Below, piece by piece: positions 9,406 to 20,471 of a stretch of DNA of 41,918 nucleotides. The notes beneath the pieces are model-generated. The model was not told where the DNA came from, did not search any database, and was given only the letters and a program-made list of their open reading frames with translations. The translations under genes were made by a program, and so were the position numbers. Within the stretch, counting starts at the first letter, position 1. Each line of letters opens with the position of its first letter. The DNA is taken from contig QMPA01000003.1 in assembly GCA_003650365.1 (NCBI GenBank), forward strand, positions 1 through 41,918, in the 5' to 3' direction. The stretch comes from Bacteroidota bacterium. Lineage in GTDB: Bacteria > Bacteroidota > Bacteroidia > Bacteroidales > F082.

Positions 9406-10542
9406 TTAATTACTATCGTTCAACTCTTTTAACTTATCATTCATTTTTAATTGAATGTAAATATTTTTTAGTGCAAGTACTGAATATTTATCATTAGGAT
9501 CCAACTCCAAAGCTTTTTCAAAATATGGCATGGCTTGCTTTAACTCAACATTCCCCTTCTCGACCAATTCTTCATATTTCGTCACTTCGTTTAACGGAAG
9601 ATCTTTGGCTTCATCTAGGTAAGCTTTACCTTCGTTACTGTATATGGCTCCGATATTGTAATAAACACTGGAATTCTCTCCTCCAAGATCAATGGTTTTT
9701 TGATAATACTCTAATGCTTTTTCGTACTCACCATCATTGTCATAAGTTTGACCTAGAATCAGATACAGATTCGGATTCTCTTTGTCGGCATCAATGGCAG
9801 ACAACAAAGCTTCTCTGAGTTTATCATTATTCCCCGTTTCGAGATAAATCTGAGCCAATTCAAGCATTAAGCTAAGATCATCAGGATATTTAAGCCTTCC
9901 TTTTTCGATAACTTGTAAAGCTTTGGTAGTATCCCCCAATTGCTTAACAGATTTGCTATAAAACTTATAAATCCTGGCATCATTATAGTCCATTTCAATA
10001 CATTTTTCAAGGTATTTAGTAGCAACTTCTTGATTATCAGCCCAAACACCAGACATACCCGCATAAAACGCTGCTGTAGTATCATACCTGCCTTCAAGTT
10101 CTGAAATAGCAACTACATTTATATAGCCATTAATAGCAACATCGTAATCTCTATTGTTATACCCTTCTCCTGCAAGCTTGTAATATAAATTTGTAAGGTT
10201 ATACAGGTTTAATGCAAGTTCTCCTTCATAAGTATTTTTTGGATCGTATTTTTTAACATTAATGAATGATTCAAAGGCTATATCAGCAGCATTCTCAGAT
10301 AAGCCTTTGACTTCTGCGTCTTCTGAAACAGCAATATTGTAATAAATTTCACCTCGGTACAACCATGTCTTCGCGTCATGCATTGTTTTTTCGTGTAAAA
10401 TGGCTACGTCAATAACTTCTTTTGCTTTCTTGTATTCTCCGTTTTTATTGTACATATAGGCACTGGTCCGTTTGTTTTTTTGTGCCTGCATACCCATACT
10501 GACCAAAAGGCTTAAGCCTAAAAGAATTGCTATTTTTTTCAT
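9406..10542 (-). CDS. Tetratricopeptide repeat protein, secreted
   Basis: Signal peptide and multiple TPR motifs (EKALEYYQKTIDLGG, AMPYFEKALELDPND). Confidence 0.85.
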   Translation of the reverse strand: MKKIAILLGLSLLVSMGMQAQKNKRTSAYMYNKNGEYKKAKEVIDVAILHEKTMHDAKTWLYRGEIYYNIAVSEDAEVKGLSENAADIAFESFINVKKYDPKNTYEGELALNLYNLTNLYYKLAGEGYNNRDYDVAINGYINVVAISELEGRYDTTAAFYAGMSGVWADNQEVATKYLEKCIEMDYNDARIYKFYSKSVKQLGDTTKALQVIEKGRLKYPDDLSLMLELAQIYLETGNNDKLREALLSAIDADKENPNLYLILGQTYDNDGEYEKALEYYQKTIDLGGENSSVYYNIGAIYSNEGKAYLDEAKDLPLNEVTKYEELVEKGNVELKQAMPYFEKALELDPNDKYSVLALKNIYIQLKMNDKLKELNDSN

Positions 10543-10565
10543 CTTAATCTGTTTTTACGTTTTTG

Positions 10566-10573
10566 CAAAGATA
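10566..10573 (-). promoter_or_regulatory. -7 element (TATCTTTG on minus strand)
   Basis: CAAAGATA on plus strand just upstream of TPR gene. Confidence 0.5.
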
Positions 10574-10677
10574 TTTATAAACTAAATACTTATCCAATCA
10601 TACAAAATTTATACCGTTTCTAAATATTGGCGTTTGCTGTTGGTTATGGAGTTAAGCACTAATTGTTCTTTGCTATA

Positions 10678-13242
10678 CTACTCCTCCCCTTCTGTTTCCG
10701 GCTGATTTGCAGCGCCTTCCTCAGGCTTTGTAGGATTTTCATCATCTCCATTTTCGTTTTCTTCCTCTAATAGATTCTCAGCATACTCATCAGCAGAGAT
10801 TTCTATTTTTGCCACTGCAGCTATTTCATCACCTTCGTTCAACTTAATCAGTCTTACGCCTTGTGTTGCCCTGCCCATCACACGCATGTCTTCAACAGCC
10901 ATTCGAATGGCAATTCCTGATTTGTTAATAATCATCAGATCATCTTTATCGGTAACATGTTTAATGGCAATTAACGATCCTGTTTTCTCTGTAATGTTAA
11001 GGGTTTTCACACCTTTTCCTCCGCGGTTGGTTATCCGGTAATCATCAACATCAGAGCGTTTACCATATCCTTTTTCAGAAACCACAAGAACACTGTATTC
11101 ATTACTTTCCAGGCAAATCATACCAATTACTTCATCCTTGTTATCCGCCAGTGTTACACCACGAACTCCCGCAGCATTGCGTCCCATCGAGCGTACTTTT
11201 TCTTCATTAAAACGAATGGCCCTGCCAGATTTTTTAGCGAGAATTACTTCATTGTTGCCATCGGTAAGGCGTGCCTCCAACAGCGTGTCACCCTCCCGGA
11301 TTGTTATGGCATTGATACCATTTTGCCGTGGACGTGAATAAGCCTCAAGCGAGGTCTTTTTAATCACACCCTTTTTGGTAGCCAGCATGATGTAATGCGC
11401 ATTAATATAATCCTCGTCCTTGAGGTCCTTGGTATTGATGATGGCTTTTACTTTATCGTCAACAGGAATATGAATGAGGTTTTGAATAGCCCTTCCTTTT
11501 GAAGTTTTTGCCCCTTCCGGGATTTCAAATACACGCATCCAGAAAACTTTCCCTTTTTCGGTAAAGAACAGCATGTAATTGTGGTTGGTTGCAACAAAAA
11601 GGTGTTCAAGAAAGTCTTCGTTCCTGGTGGTGCTTCCACGGGAACCACGCCCTCCCCTTTTCTGCTGGCGGTATTCGGTAAGTGGTGTGCGTTTTATATA
11701 CCCCATATGCGAAATGGTAATCACTACTTTTTCGTCAGGGATAATATCTTCCATACGAATATCTTCAGCAGTATAAACAACCTGTGAACGACGTTCGTCA
11801 CCGTATTTTTCTTTAATCCGGATAAGTTCATCTTTGATGATTCCCATTCGGATTTCCTTACTTCCCAATATTTCTTTCAGACGTGTGATCAGTTCCATTA
11901 AAGCTTCATAATCCGACTTTATTTTGTCTCTTTCCAGTCCGGTTAATTTTTGAAGGCGCATATCCAAAATGGCTTTGGCCTGAAGCTCGCTTAGATTAAA
12001 AGAACTCATCAAACCGTTTCTTGCATCTTCGGGCGTTTTCGAAGCCCTGATCAGGGCGATTACTGCATCCAGATTATCGAGTGCAACAAGCAGGCCTTCA
12101 AGAATATGGGCTTTGCGTTCGGCTTCTTTCAGTTCATATTCGGTACGCCGGGTAACAACTTCGTGACGGTGTTCCACAAAATAATGGATCATGTCTTTCA
12201 GGTTGAGCATTTTCGGCCGGCCATTTACCAATGCAATATTGTTTACACTAAATGAACTCTGAAGTGCAGTCTGCTGATAAAGTTTGTTAATAACAATACT
12301 CGGAATGGAATCTCTTTTCAAGTCGTAAACAATACGCATTCCATTTCTGTCCGACTCATCATTAATGTCTGAAATACCTATCAACTTCTTTTCGTTGACA
12401 AGATCGGCTGTTTTGCGGATCATTTCAGCTTTGTTCACCATATAGGGTACTGAAGTGGCAATAATACGTTCCTTGCCTGTTTTTGTCTCTTCAACATGAA
12501 CTTCGCCACGCATCATCACGCGCCCCCTGCCGGTTTCAAATGCACTAACCACGCCTTCGTAGCCATAAATAATACCACCGGTTGGAAAATCGGGTGCCTG
12601 AACCAACTTGATCAAGTCTCCAATTTCAATTTCGTTGTCATCAATATAGGCTAGTGTTCCGTCAATTACCTGTGACAGATTGTGTGGTGCCATATTGGTG
12701 GCCATTCCCACTGCAATTCCTGATGCACCGTTAATGAGTAAATTTGGGATTTGTGTAGGTAATACAGTTGGTTCTTGAAGTGTATCATCAAAGTTTGGCC
12801 TGTGATCGACCGTATCTTTGTCAATATCAACCAGCATTTCTTCAGCAATCTTTCTCAACCTGACCTCGGTATAACGCATGGCAGCAGGATTGTCGCCATC
12901 AATAGATCCAAAGTTTCCCTGTCCCTGTACCAATGGGTAGCGCAACGACCAGTCCTGGGCCATCCGTACCATTGAGTCATAAACTGAAGTATCACCATGT
13001 GGATGGTATTTACCAAGCACCTCCCCTACTATTCTTGCCGATTTTTTATACGGTCGATTTGAATAAACACCCAATTCGTGCATGCCGAACAATACCCTGC
13101 GGTGTACTGGTTTTAAACCATCCCTAACATCAGGTAAAGCCCTGGAAACAATGACCGACATCGAATAATCGATGTAGGCCGACTTCATCTGATTCTCTAT
13201 ATTTACTTTAACAATTCTCTCCTGTTGAAATTCACTTTCCAT
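10678..13242 (-). CDS. gyrA: DNA gyrase subunit A
   Basis: [47 protein letters not shown], GyrA-box-like QKRGGRG, acidic C-terminal tail. Confidence 0.97.
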   Translation of the reverse strand: MESEFQQERIVKVNIENQMKSAYIDYSMSVIVSRALPDVRDGLKPVHRRVLFGMHELGVYSNRPYKKSARIVGEVLGKYHPHGDTSVYDSMVRMAQDWSLRYPLVQGQGNFGSIDGDNPAAMRYTEVRLRKIAEEMLVDIDKDTVDHRPNFDDTLQEPTVLPTQIPNLLINGASGIAVGMATNMAPHNLSQVIDGTLAYIDDNEIEIGDLIKLVQAPDFPTGGIIYGYEGVVSAFETGRGRVMMRGEVHVEETKTGKERIIATSVPYMVNKAEMIRKTADLVNEKKLIGISDINDESDRNGMRIVYDLKRDSIPSIVINKLYQQTALQSSFSVNNIALVNGRPKMLNLKDMIHYFVEHRHEVVTRRTEYELKEAERKAHILEGLLVALDNLDAVIALIRASKTPEDARNGLMSSFNLSELQAKAILDMRLQKLTGLERDKIKSDYEALMELITRLKEILGSKEIRMGIIKDELIRIKEKYGDERRSQVVYTAEDIRMEDIIPDEKVVITISHMGYIKRTPLTEYRQQKRGGRGSRGSTTRNEDFLEHLFVATNHNYMLFFTEKGKVFWMRVFEIPEGAKTSKGRAIQNLIHIPVDDKVKAIINTKDLKDEDYINAHYIMLATKKGVIKKTSLEAYSRPRQNGINAITIREGDTLLEARLTDGNNEVILAKKSGRAIRFNEEKVRSMGRNAAGVRGVTLADNKDEVIGMICLESNEYSVLVVSEKGYGKRSDVDDYRITNRGGKGVKTLNITEKTGSLIAIKHVTDKDDLMIINKSGIAIRMAVEDMRVMGRATQGVRLIKLNEGDEIAAVAKIEISADEYAENLLEEENENGDDENPTKPEEGAANQPETEGEE

Positions 13243-13284
13243 CCAATATATTTCTTTAATCTATTCCAAAAAAAAATTAACATG

Positions 13285-13292
13285 CAAAGGTA
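13285..13292 (-). promoter_or_regulatory. -7 element (TACCTTTG on minus strand) of gyrA
   Basis: CAAAGGTA on plus strand about 45 nt upstream of gyrA start. Confidence 0.5.
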
Positions 13293-13475
13293 CGGTTTTA
13301 GCATGAAACAGCTATTAAAAAAAGCGACTATCTGCACATTAATATTAACAATTGGTTGTTAACATTTGGCCGGACAGAAGTATTGTGAAAAAAACATTCC
13401 TTTTACTTTTGAACTTATCGAAAGTCATGCTTTTCGGGAAGGTTTATTTCCGGGCACATGAAAGCAAGTTTTAAT

Positions 13476-13483
13476 TAATTTTG
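13476..13483 (+). promoter_or_regulatory. -7 element TAATTTTG of clpC
   Basis: TAnnTTTG match directly upstream of the proposed ATG at 13505. Confidence 0.5.
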
Positions 13484-13504
13484 CAAGCTCAAAAAAAGAA
13501 TTTT

Positions 13505-16051
13505 ATGGAAGCTAAATTTTCTGACAGGGTGAAAGAGGTTTTGACCTACAGCCGTGAAGAAGCAGTGAGAATGGGGAATGATTACCTTGGTGTTGAGCAT
13601 TTGCTGCTTGGTATTATTCGTGAAGGAAACGGGATGGCTATTCAGCTTCTCACCTATTTTGGTGTTGATTTAAAAGGTTGTAGAAGAAATATTGAAAAAG
13701 CTGTCCAGAAGGATCAGAAAGTAAATATCAATAGCAATACCATCCCTTTATCAAAACAAGTTGAAAAAGCATTGAAACTAACTTATCTCGAAGCAAAAAT
13801 TTTCAACAGTGAGCTGATTGGTACCGAGCATTTGCTTTTGGCTATTTTAAAGGATAACAATAATCTGGTTACAAGTGAATTGGCACTTCAAGGTGTATCA
13901 TATAATGATTTAAAAGAAGAATTGAATTCCATTAAAAAGGAAAAGCATGGTGACTTGACTTACGAGCAACCAAAATCGGCGCTCTCCGAGGAAGAAGAAG
14001 GCGACCCAAGAAGAAAAGGAAGACCAATTGGTGCAGGAACAGGATCCAAAAAAGGTGACCCGAAATCCAAAACACCTGTACTGGATAATTTTGGTCGTGA
14101 CCTAACAAAATATGCTGAAGAAGGGCGCTTAGATCCTATTGTTGGCAGGGAAAAAGAGATGGAACGGATTGCCCAGATACTGAGCCGGAGAAAGAAAAAT
14201 AACCCCATACTCATTGGCGAACCCGGCGTTGGCAAATCAGCCATTGCCGAAGGTCTGGCCTTACACATTGTCAACCGCAAGGTTTCAAGGGCTTTGTTTA
14301 ACAAAAGGGTTGTTACCCTTGACTTGGCTTCAATTGTTGCAGGCACAAAATACCGCGGACAATTTGAAGAAAGAATGAAAGCCATTTTGAATGAATTGGA
14401 GAAAAACCAGGACATCATTTTATTTATCGATGAAATCCATACAATTGTCGGGGCAGGAAATGCTTCGGGCTCGCTGGATGCTTCAAATATGTTTAAACCT
14501 GCACTGGCAAGGGGCGAACTTCAATGTGTTGGAGCAACAACACTGGACGAATACAGGCAACATATTGAAAAAGATGGTGCACTCGAAAGAAGGTTTCAGA
14601 AAGTATTGGTGGAGCCCACATCCCCAGATGAAACAATCAATATTCTTGAAAACATAAAAGAAAAATACGAAGACCACCACCTCGTAAAATATACTGACGA
14701 TGCAATTCAGGCATGTGTTCAATTGACACATCGTTATATTAGCGACCGCTATCTTCCTGACAAGGCTATTGATGCACTGGACGAAGCTGGAGCTCGCGTA
14801 CATATTAGTAACATTCATGTTCCTGCAGAAATAATTGACCTCGAAAGTTCTATTGAAGAAATAAAACTGAAGAAAACACAAGCTATTAACGGACAAAAGT
14901 TTGAAGAAGCTGCACAATTTAGGGATATTGAAAGACGTTATAGCGAAGAGCTGGTAAAAGCTAAAAAACGTTGGGAAGAAGATGCGAAAATTAACAGGGA
15001 AACTGTTACTGAAGAAAATGTATCGGAAGTTATTGCAATGATGACGGGTATTCCTGTAACAAATATAGCACAAAGCGAAAGCAACCGGCTGATAAGTATG
15101 GATATCGAGTTGCAAAAAGAAGTTATTGGGCAAAACGAATCGATTGCGAAAATTGTGAAAGCCATCCGTCGTAACCGTGCCGGATTGAAGGATCCAAACA
15201 AACCCATTGGTAGTTTTATTTTCCTGGGACCAACCGGAGTAGGAAAAACATACCTGGCTAAAATGCTTGCCAAATTCATGTTTGATACAGAAGATGCACT
15301 GATTAGAGTTGACATGAGTGAGTATATGGAAAAATTTGCCGTTTCGCGTTTGGTGGGGGCACCTCCCGGATACGTTGGCTACGAAGAAGGCGGACAACTT
15401 ACCGAAAAAGTGAGAAGAAAACCCTACTCCATTGTACTGCTTGATGAAATTGAAAAGGCACATCCTGATGTATTTCATTTGCTTTTGCAGGTACTTGATG
15501 ACGGTGTACTTACTGACAGTTTTGGACGAAAGGTTGATTTCAAGAATACCATCATTATCATGACCTCTAATATTGGGTCGCGGCAGTTAAAAGATTTTGG
15601 GCAAGGTGTAGGCTTTAGTACAGAAGCCAAAAGGACTAGCAAAGCCACTCATACCAAGGGAGTTATCGAGAATGCCCTGAAGCGAGCTTTTGCCCCTGAA
15701 TTTTTGAACCGCATCGACGATGTGGTCATCTTCAATTCGCTGGACAAAAAATCTATATATAAGATTATTGATATTGAATTGCGTAACCTATACTCACGTA
15801 TAAACGAAATGGGTTATAAAATTAAAGTTACCACCAAGGCCAAAGACTTTATCATTGACAGAGGTTGGGACGAACAATTTGGTGCACGTCCGCTCAAACG
15901 CGCCATCCAGAAATACATTGAAGATGAACTGGCCGAAGAAATCATTAAATCTGCTATCAAAGAAAACGACATCATTACCGTTGACTTTGATACCAAAAAA
16001 GATGAGCTTAAAATAAAGATTACGAAACCAAAAAAGCCTGCAAAAGCGTAA
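13505..16051 (+). CDS. clpC: ATP-dependent Clp protease ATP-binding subunit ClpC
   Basis: Clp_N repeats, two AAA+ modules (GEPGVGKSAIAEGLA, GPTGVGKTYLAK), UVR region; start moved from TTG 13481 to ATG 13505 (MEAKFSDRVKEVL). Confidence 0.96.
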   Translation: MEAKFSDRVKEVLTYSREEAVRMGNDYLGVEHLLLGIIREGNGMAIQLLTYFGVDLKGCRRNIEKAVQKDQKVNINSNTIPLSKQVEKALKLTYLEAKIFNSELIGTEHLLLAILKDNNNLVTSELALQGVSYNDLKEELNSIKKEKHGDLTYEQPKSALSEEEEGDPRRKGRPIGAGTGSKKGDPKSKTPVLDNFGRDLTKYAEEGRLDPIVGREKEMERIAQILSRRKKNNPILIGEPGVGKSAIAEGLALHIVNRKVSRALFNKRVVTLDLASIVAGTKYRGQFEERMKAILNELEKNQDIILFIDEIHTIVGAGNASGSLDASNMFKPALARGELQCVGATTLDEYRQHIEKDGALERRFQKVLVEPTSPDETINILENIKEKYEDHHLVKYTDDAIQACVQLTHRYISDRYLPDKAIDALDEAGARVHISNIHVPAEIIDLESSIEEIKLKKTQAINGQKFEEAAQFRDIERRYSEELVKAKKRWEEDAKINRETVTEENVSEVIAMMTGIPVTNIAQSESNRLISMDIELQKEVIGQNESIAKIVKAIRRNRAGLKDPNKPIGSFIFLGPTGVGKTYLAKMLAKFMFDTEDALIRVDMSEYMEKFAVSRLVGAPPGYVGYEEGGQLTEKVRRKPYSIVLLDEIEKAHPDVFHLLLQVLDDGVLTDSFGRKVDFKNTIIIMTSNIGSRQLKDFGQGVGFSTEAKRTSKATHTKGVIENALKRAFAPEFLNRIDDVVIFNSLDKKSIYKIIDIELRNLYSRINEMGYKIKVTTKAKDFIIDRGWDEQFGARPLKRAIQKYIEDELAEEIIKSAIKENDIITVDFDTKKDELKIKITKPKKPAKA

Positions 16052-16055
16052 AATG

Positions 16056-16086
16056 AAACCCGTCTTAATCTAAAGGCGGGTTTTTT
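16056..16086 (+). terminator. Rho-independent terminator of clpC
   Basis: AAACCCG...CGGGTTT followed by T tract. Confidence 0.85.
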
Positions 16087-16103
16087 AATTTACAGACAAA
16101 CCG

Positions 16104-16111
16104 TATCTTTG
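16104..16111 (+). promoter_or_regulatory. -7 element TATCTTTG
   Basis: TAnnTTTG upstream of the proposed ATG at 16148. Confidence 0.5.
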
Positions 16112-16147
16112 CCGACCATAAAACAAATTTTAATAAATTTTCAAGAA

Positions 16148-17926
16148 ATGAGTAATAGCCTAAAAGGAGGAGAATTCCTTATCAAAGATGTTGATTTCAA
16201 TGACGTATTTATTCCGGAAGAATTTGATGAAGAACAATTAATGATAGCCGAAACCTGTTCCGATTTTGTCGAAACAGAGATTGTCCCAAACTTTGCGGCC
16301 CTTGATGATCATGCGGAAGGCCTGATGGCATCTTTGTTAAAAAAAGCCGGGGAGCTGGGCTTGCTGGGAATTGCCATTCCTGAAGAATATGAAGGATTTG
16401 GACAGTCGTTTCTTACCAATATGAAAGCCAACGAAGCTGTTGGTTCTGCCTATTCTTTTTCGGTAGCATTTATGGCACATACTGGAATCGGTAGCCTGCC
16501 CCTCGCCTATTATGGTAACGACGAGCAAAAAGAAAAGTACCTGGCCGACCTTGCTACAGGTGAAAAACTGGCAGCTTATTGCCTGACCGAACCGGGTGCC
16601 GGATCTGACGCCAATGCGGGAACCAGTAAGGCAGTGCTCACAGAGGATGGTAAGCATTATAATTTGAATGGGCAGAAGATGTGGATCACAAATGGTGGAT
16701 TTGCCGATTTATTGACAGTTTTTGCCAAGATTGATAAAGACAGAGTATTGAGTGCATTCCTTGTAGAAGCTGACTCGGAAGGTATTACAATGAATCCCGA
16801 GGAGCATAAAATGGGGATCAAAGGATCGTCAACCCGCCAAATATTTTTTAATGATGTAAAAGTTCCTGTAGAAAATCTTTTGGGAAGACGTGGGACAGGA
16901 TTCAGGATTGCATTAAATATTCTTCACATTGGGCGTATCAAGTTGGCTGCCACTGTTCTTGGTGGAATGAAACGGGCGATTAATTACTCCCTTACCTACT
17001 CCAATGAGCGCAAACAGTTTGGCTCATTTCTTTCAGAATTTGGGGCTATCAAACATAAAATTGGCGAACAGGTTATTAAAACATTTGCGACTGAATCGGC
17101 AGTTTACCGTGCCAGTAAAGATGTTGAGTTGATGATTGATAAATTGAAAGCCGAAGGAAAAAGCTATGGGGAAGCCAATATTGGTGGTGTTGCCGAATTT
17201 GAACCTGAATGTGCATTACTCAAAGTATATGGTTCTGAATCATTGGATTATATCGTTGACGAAATGGTGCAGATTTATGGTGGAATGGGCTTTTCTTCCG
17301 AAGCACCGGCAGACCGTTCTTATCGCGATTCACGCATTAACCGCATTTTCGAAGGTACCAACGAAATCAACAGACTGATTACAGTTGACGCTACCATGAA
17401 AAAAGGAATGAAACACAAGATCGATCTTTTTGAAGCGGCAAATGTACTATTAGAAAACCTGGACGACATTCAGGCAGTTGACAGCGCAAATGGTGATTAT
17501 TTTGAAATCAAACATGCACAATTAAGTAATCTTAAAAAGGCGTCGATCCTATTCCTTCCTGTTATTCAAAAAACTTTCGGACGAAAACTGATGTTTGAAG
17601 AAGAAGTGTTGATGAACATTTCAGACATGATAATGAACACCTATATTCTGGAATCGACACTGCTTCGCGTAGAAAAAATTGACAAGCTTAGCTTAAAGCC
17701 GGATGTATCACTTTACAAAGACATGCTGGATGTACTGGCTCAGGATATGATCCGCTCAATTAACAAATCGGGTTTCGATATTATTGGCTCCATTGCCGAT
17801 GGCGAAGAAAAAGAAAAACTTTGCAAATCCCTGAATACATTAACTTGCATCACTTCGGTAAATGTAAAAGAAGCACGCCGCCACATTGCCAATAAGTTGA
17901 TTGACGAAGGACGGTATATTTTTTAA
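16148..17926 (+). CDS. Acyl-CoA dehydrogenase, long form (about 590 aa) with C-terminal extension
   Basis: ACAD motifs AYCLTEPGAGSDANAG, WITNGG, QIYGGMGFSSEAPADRSYRDSRINRIFEGTNEINR; start moved from TTG 16109. Confidence 0.92.
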   Translation: MSNSLKGGEFLIKDVDFNDVFIPEEFDEEQLMIAETCSDFVETEIVPNFAALDDHAEGLMASLLKKAGELGLLGIAIPEEYEGFGQSFLTNMKANEAVGSAYSFSVAFMAHTGIGSLPLAYYGNDEQKEKYLADLATGEKLAAYCLTEPGAGSDANAGTSKAVLTEDGKHYNLNGQKMWITNGGFADLLTVFAKIDKDRVLSAFLVEADSEGITMNPEEHKMGIKGSSTRQIFFNDVKVPVENLLGRRGTGFRIALNILHIGRIKLAATVLGGMKRAINYSLTYSNERKQFGSFLSEFGAIKHKIGEQVIKTFATESAVYRASKDVELMIDKLKAEGKSYGEANIGGVAEFEPECALLKVYGSESLDYIVDEMVQIYGGMGFSSEAPADRSYRDSRINRIFEGTNEINRLITVDATMKKGMKHKIDLFEAANVLLENLDDIQAVDSANGDYFEIKHAQLSNLKKASILFLPVIQKTFGRKLMFEEEVLMNISDMIMNTYILESTLLRVEKIDKLSLKPDVSLYKDMLDVLAQDMIRSINKSGFDIIGSIADGEEKEKLCKSLNTLTCITSVNVKEARRHIANKLIDEGRYIF

Positions 17927-17944
17927 CGATAAATGAACTTGGTG

Positions 17945-17978
17945 AAAGCGTAGCATTTTTGTTGCGCTTTTTTTTTAT
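17945..17978 (+). terminator. Rho-independent terminator
   Basis: AAAGCG...CGCTTT then T9 tract after the acyl-CoA dehydrogenase stop. Confidence 0.75.
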
Positions 17979-18005
17979 CTTTTCAACTACTTATGTGCGC
18001 GTGTT

Positions 18006-18037
18006 AAAAAAAGCCGATGGCAAAAATCACCATCGGC
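18006..18037 (-). terminator. Terminator of minus-strand acyl-CoA dehydrogenase
   Basis: GCCGATGG/CCATCGGC hairpin with A tract on plus strand (T tract on minus). Confidence 0.85.
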
Positions 18038-18087
18038 AAAAATTAGATTGGTCGTACTAAATTTCAACAAGGAAAAATGCTCTCTCT

Positions 18088-19230
18088 TTATTTCAAAATC
18101 CCTTTACCAATAACCAGTCTTTGAATCTGGTTTGTTCCTTCGTAAATCTGGCAAAGCTTGGCATCGCGCATCATTTTCTCGACAAGGTAATCATGCGAAT
18201 ACCCATCCCCGGCCATCACCTGAACAGCATCGGTAGTTACCTTCATGGCAACATCAGATGCATACAGTTTTGACATGGCAGATAAAAGATTAGCTGACTT
18301 TTGCTTAGTATCGTAAGCCCAGGCGGCATTCCAGGTTAATAAGCGGGCAGCTTCAATTTCGGTAGCCATATCGGCCAACATAAAACTAACACCCTGATTA
18401 ACGGTAATTGGTTTGCCAAACTGTATCCGGTTTTTTGCCCAATCACGTGAAGTTTCATAAGCTTCGCGGGCATTTCCAATACTTAAAGCAGCAACGCCTG
18501 TACGGGTTCTTTCAAATGTTTTCATAGCAAAAAGAAAACCGTGGCCCTCCCCTCCTATTCTATTTTCAATAGGAATCTCCACATCATGAAATTTAAACTC
18601 TGTTTGCACCGATGCCCTTTGTCCCATTTTGCTCATATCAGCTACCTGTTCAACTCCGGGAGCATCAGTAGGTACAACAAAAGCAGTTAGGCTGCGTGCC
18701 CCTTTGGAAGGGTCGGTTATGGCAAATACGGTAATGAATGCAGATGCACTTCCGTTTGTGATAAAACGTTTGTGGCCGTTCATAATGTATTTGTCACCAT
18801 GCAAAATAGCCTGTGTTTTGATTCCGGCAACATCCGATCCGGCATTAGGTTCTGTAAGCGCATAAGCAGCTACACTTTTTTTCTCCTTGATCTCTCCGAA
18901 AAAACGTTTCTTTTGTTCGTCGCTTGCGCCAATGTAAAGTGGTGTTAATGCAAGGGTATTGGCGTCCATGCATATACCAATGCCTACACAGCCGGCACCC
19001 AGTTCTTCCGAAGCCAAAGCACTTTCAAAAATACTGTGCCCGTGTCCGCCATATTTGGCATCCATCGGCCCGTTCATCATGCCTTCATCATAGGCCTTTT
19101 TTACGATTTCCCAGGGAAATTCCGCCAGCTCATCATATTTTCTTGCATTTGGCCGCATATATTTGTCGGCAAAATCCCGGACTTTTTCCCGGAGTTCAAT
19201 CTGTTTGGGTTCTAATGAAAAATCAACCAT
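18088..19230 (-). CDS. Acyl-CoA dehydrogenase (short/medium-chain type)
   Basis: YALTEPNAGSDVAGIKT, RFITNGS, DGYSHDYLVEKMMRDAKLCQIYEGTNQIQR. Confidence 0.93.
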   Translation of the reverse strand: MVDFSLEPKQIELREKVRDFADKYMRPNARKYDELAEFPWEIVKKAYDEGMMNGPMDAKYGGHGHSIFESALASEELGAGCVGIGICMDANTLALTPLYIGASDEQKKRFFGEIKEKKSVAAYALTEPNAGSDVAGIKTQAILHGDKYIMNGHKRFITNGSASAFITVFAITDPSKGARSLTAFVVPTDAPGVEQVADMSKMGQRASVQTEFKFHDVEIPIENRIGGEGHGFLFAMKTFERTRTGVAALSIGNAREAYETSRDWAKNRIQFGKPITVNQGVSFMLADMATEIEAARLLTWNAAWAYDTKQKSANLLSAMSKLYASDVAMKVTTDAVQVMAGDGYSHDYLVEKMMRDAKLCQIYEGTNQIQRLVIGKGILK

Positions 19231-19288
19231 CTCTTAATATTAATTTGATTATGAATAATTTGTATTTGTTCGATTATTGGAAAGGAAA

Positions 19289-19296
19289 CAAAAGTA
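19289..19296 (-). promoter_or_regulatory. -7 element (TACTTTTG on minus strand)
   Basis: CAAAAGTA on plus strand about 60 nt upstream of the gene. Confidence 0.5.
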
Positions 19297-19338
19297 GTGA
19301 TTAATTGTGATTATTTCGGTTTTAGGTAGTAATTGTTG

Positions 19339-19380
19339 AAATTTCAATCCCGATAGCTATCGGGACAAAATTCAAATTTC
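19339..19380. repeat. Palindrome TCCCGATAGCTATCGGGA with outer GAAATTT/AAATTTC arms
   Basis: Perfect 18-bp palindrome at 19348-19365 plus outer arms. Confidence 0.85.
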
Positions 19381-19492
19381 ACGTTTTACAAATAAATTGC
19401 TTTGATCATTGATTTTTAAGATTTTGTTATTTATTTGTTTCTTTGTCAATTGGAAATTAAGCCGACTACAGAAAGCTTAAAGGGAAAAAACA

Positions 19493-20395
19493 ATGAATTA
19501 CATCATCCTTCAAAAAGGTTTTTCAACTTACCTGAAACTGGAAAGGGGCTTGTCAAAGAATACCTTAGAAGCCTATTTGCACGATACCGATTTGTTGTTT
19601 TCTTTTTTGAAAGCTGAAAAAGAAGCTATTCCAATTCAGAAAGTGAGCATGAACGACCTCAGTGATTTTATCGTTTACATTCATAAAATGGGATTGGGTT
19701 CCTGGTCGCAATCACGTGTGCTTTCCGGAGTTAAAGCGTTTTTTAAATATTTGATGATTGAGCAGGTTATTGATAAAAACCCTTCTGAATTACTGGAATC
19801 ACCCCGCCTTGACCGCAAATTACCCGAAGTGCTGAGCCTGGATGAAGTGGAAAAAATGATTGACACGATTGATTTATCGGAATCACAAGGCGAACGCAAC
19901 AAAGCCATTATTGAAACCCTTTACGGATGTGGGTTGAGGGTTTCAGAGCTCACCGGATTAAAAATTTCAGATCTCCACTTGAACGAAGACATGATAAGTG
20001 TTACAGGAAAAGGAAATAAGCAACGCCTGGTACCCGTAGGTGCTTTGGCCAAAAAACAAATTACGACTTACTTAAAGCAGATTCGCATCCATATTATCCC
20101 ACAAAAGAAATACGAAGACATTTTATTTCTCAATCAAAACGGACGTCAGTTGAGCAGACAGATGGTATTTATTATCGTGCGCACCTTGGCCGAAAAAGTG
20201 GGCATTAGAAAAAAAATAAGCCCGCATACTTTCCGGCATTCTTTTGCTACACATTTGGTAAAGGGTGGTGCTGATTTGCGTGCAGTCCAGGAATTATTGG
20301 GACACGTATCTATTACAACTACCGAGATTTACACCCACCTTGATACCGATGATTTAAGAAAGGCAATTATGGAATTTCATCCAAGGAATCGGTAG
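19493..20395 (+). CDS. xerD: Tyrosine recombinase XerD
   Basis: Core-binding domain plus catalytic motifs ETLYGCGLRVSELTGL, HTFRHSFATHLVKGGADLRAVQELLGH, YTHL. Confidence 0.92.
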   Translation: MNYIILQKGFSTYLKLERGLSKNTLEAYLHDTDLLFSFLKAEKEAIPIQKVSMNDLSDFIVYIHKMGLGSWSQSRVLSGVKAFFKYLMIEQVIDKNPSELLESPRLDRKLPEVLSLDEVEKMIDTIDLSESQGERNKAIIETLYGCGLRVSELTGLKISDLHLNEDMISVTGKGNKQRLVPVGALAKKQITTYLKQIRIHIIPQKKYEDILFLNQNGRQLSRQMVFIIVRTLAEKVGIRKKISPHTFRHSFATHLVKGGADLRAVQELLGHVSITTTEIYTHLDTDDLRKAIMEFHPRNR

Positions 20396-20471
20396 AAATA
20401 TTTGAATACTTAAACAAATTATTGTATTGTTTACAAACAAACAAATGCTATAGGGTTGTTATTAGCACGTA

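Noticed and set aside
12960-13050. Quinolone-resistance change in the gyrA QRDR
   Set aside because: [17 protein letters not shown] keeps Thr/Ser at the 83 position and Asp at 87; common wild-type state, no resistance claim supportable.
10883-13127. Several short plus-strand ORFs opposite gyrA
   Set aside because: All overlap conserved gyrA coding sequence and have no independent support.
13960-14418. 152-aa antisense ORF opposite clpC
   Set aside because: Codon-mirror artefact of the real gene; serine-rich nonsense composition.
14483-15478. 331-aa antisense ORF opposite clpC
   Set aside because: Lies entirely within strongly conserved clpC coding sequence; F/N/C-rich low-plausibility composition, no domain, no promoter or RBS.
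19493-20395. Mobile-element integrase
   Set aside because: Size, N-terminal domain and motifs fit chromosomal XerD; no att duplication, tRNA target or phage genes nearby.
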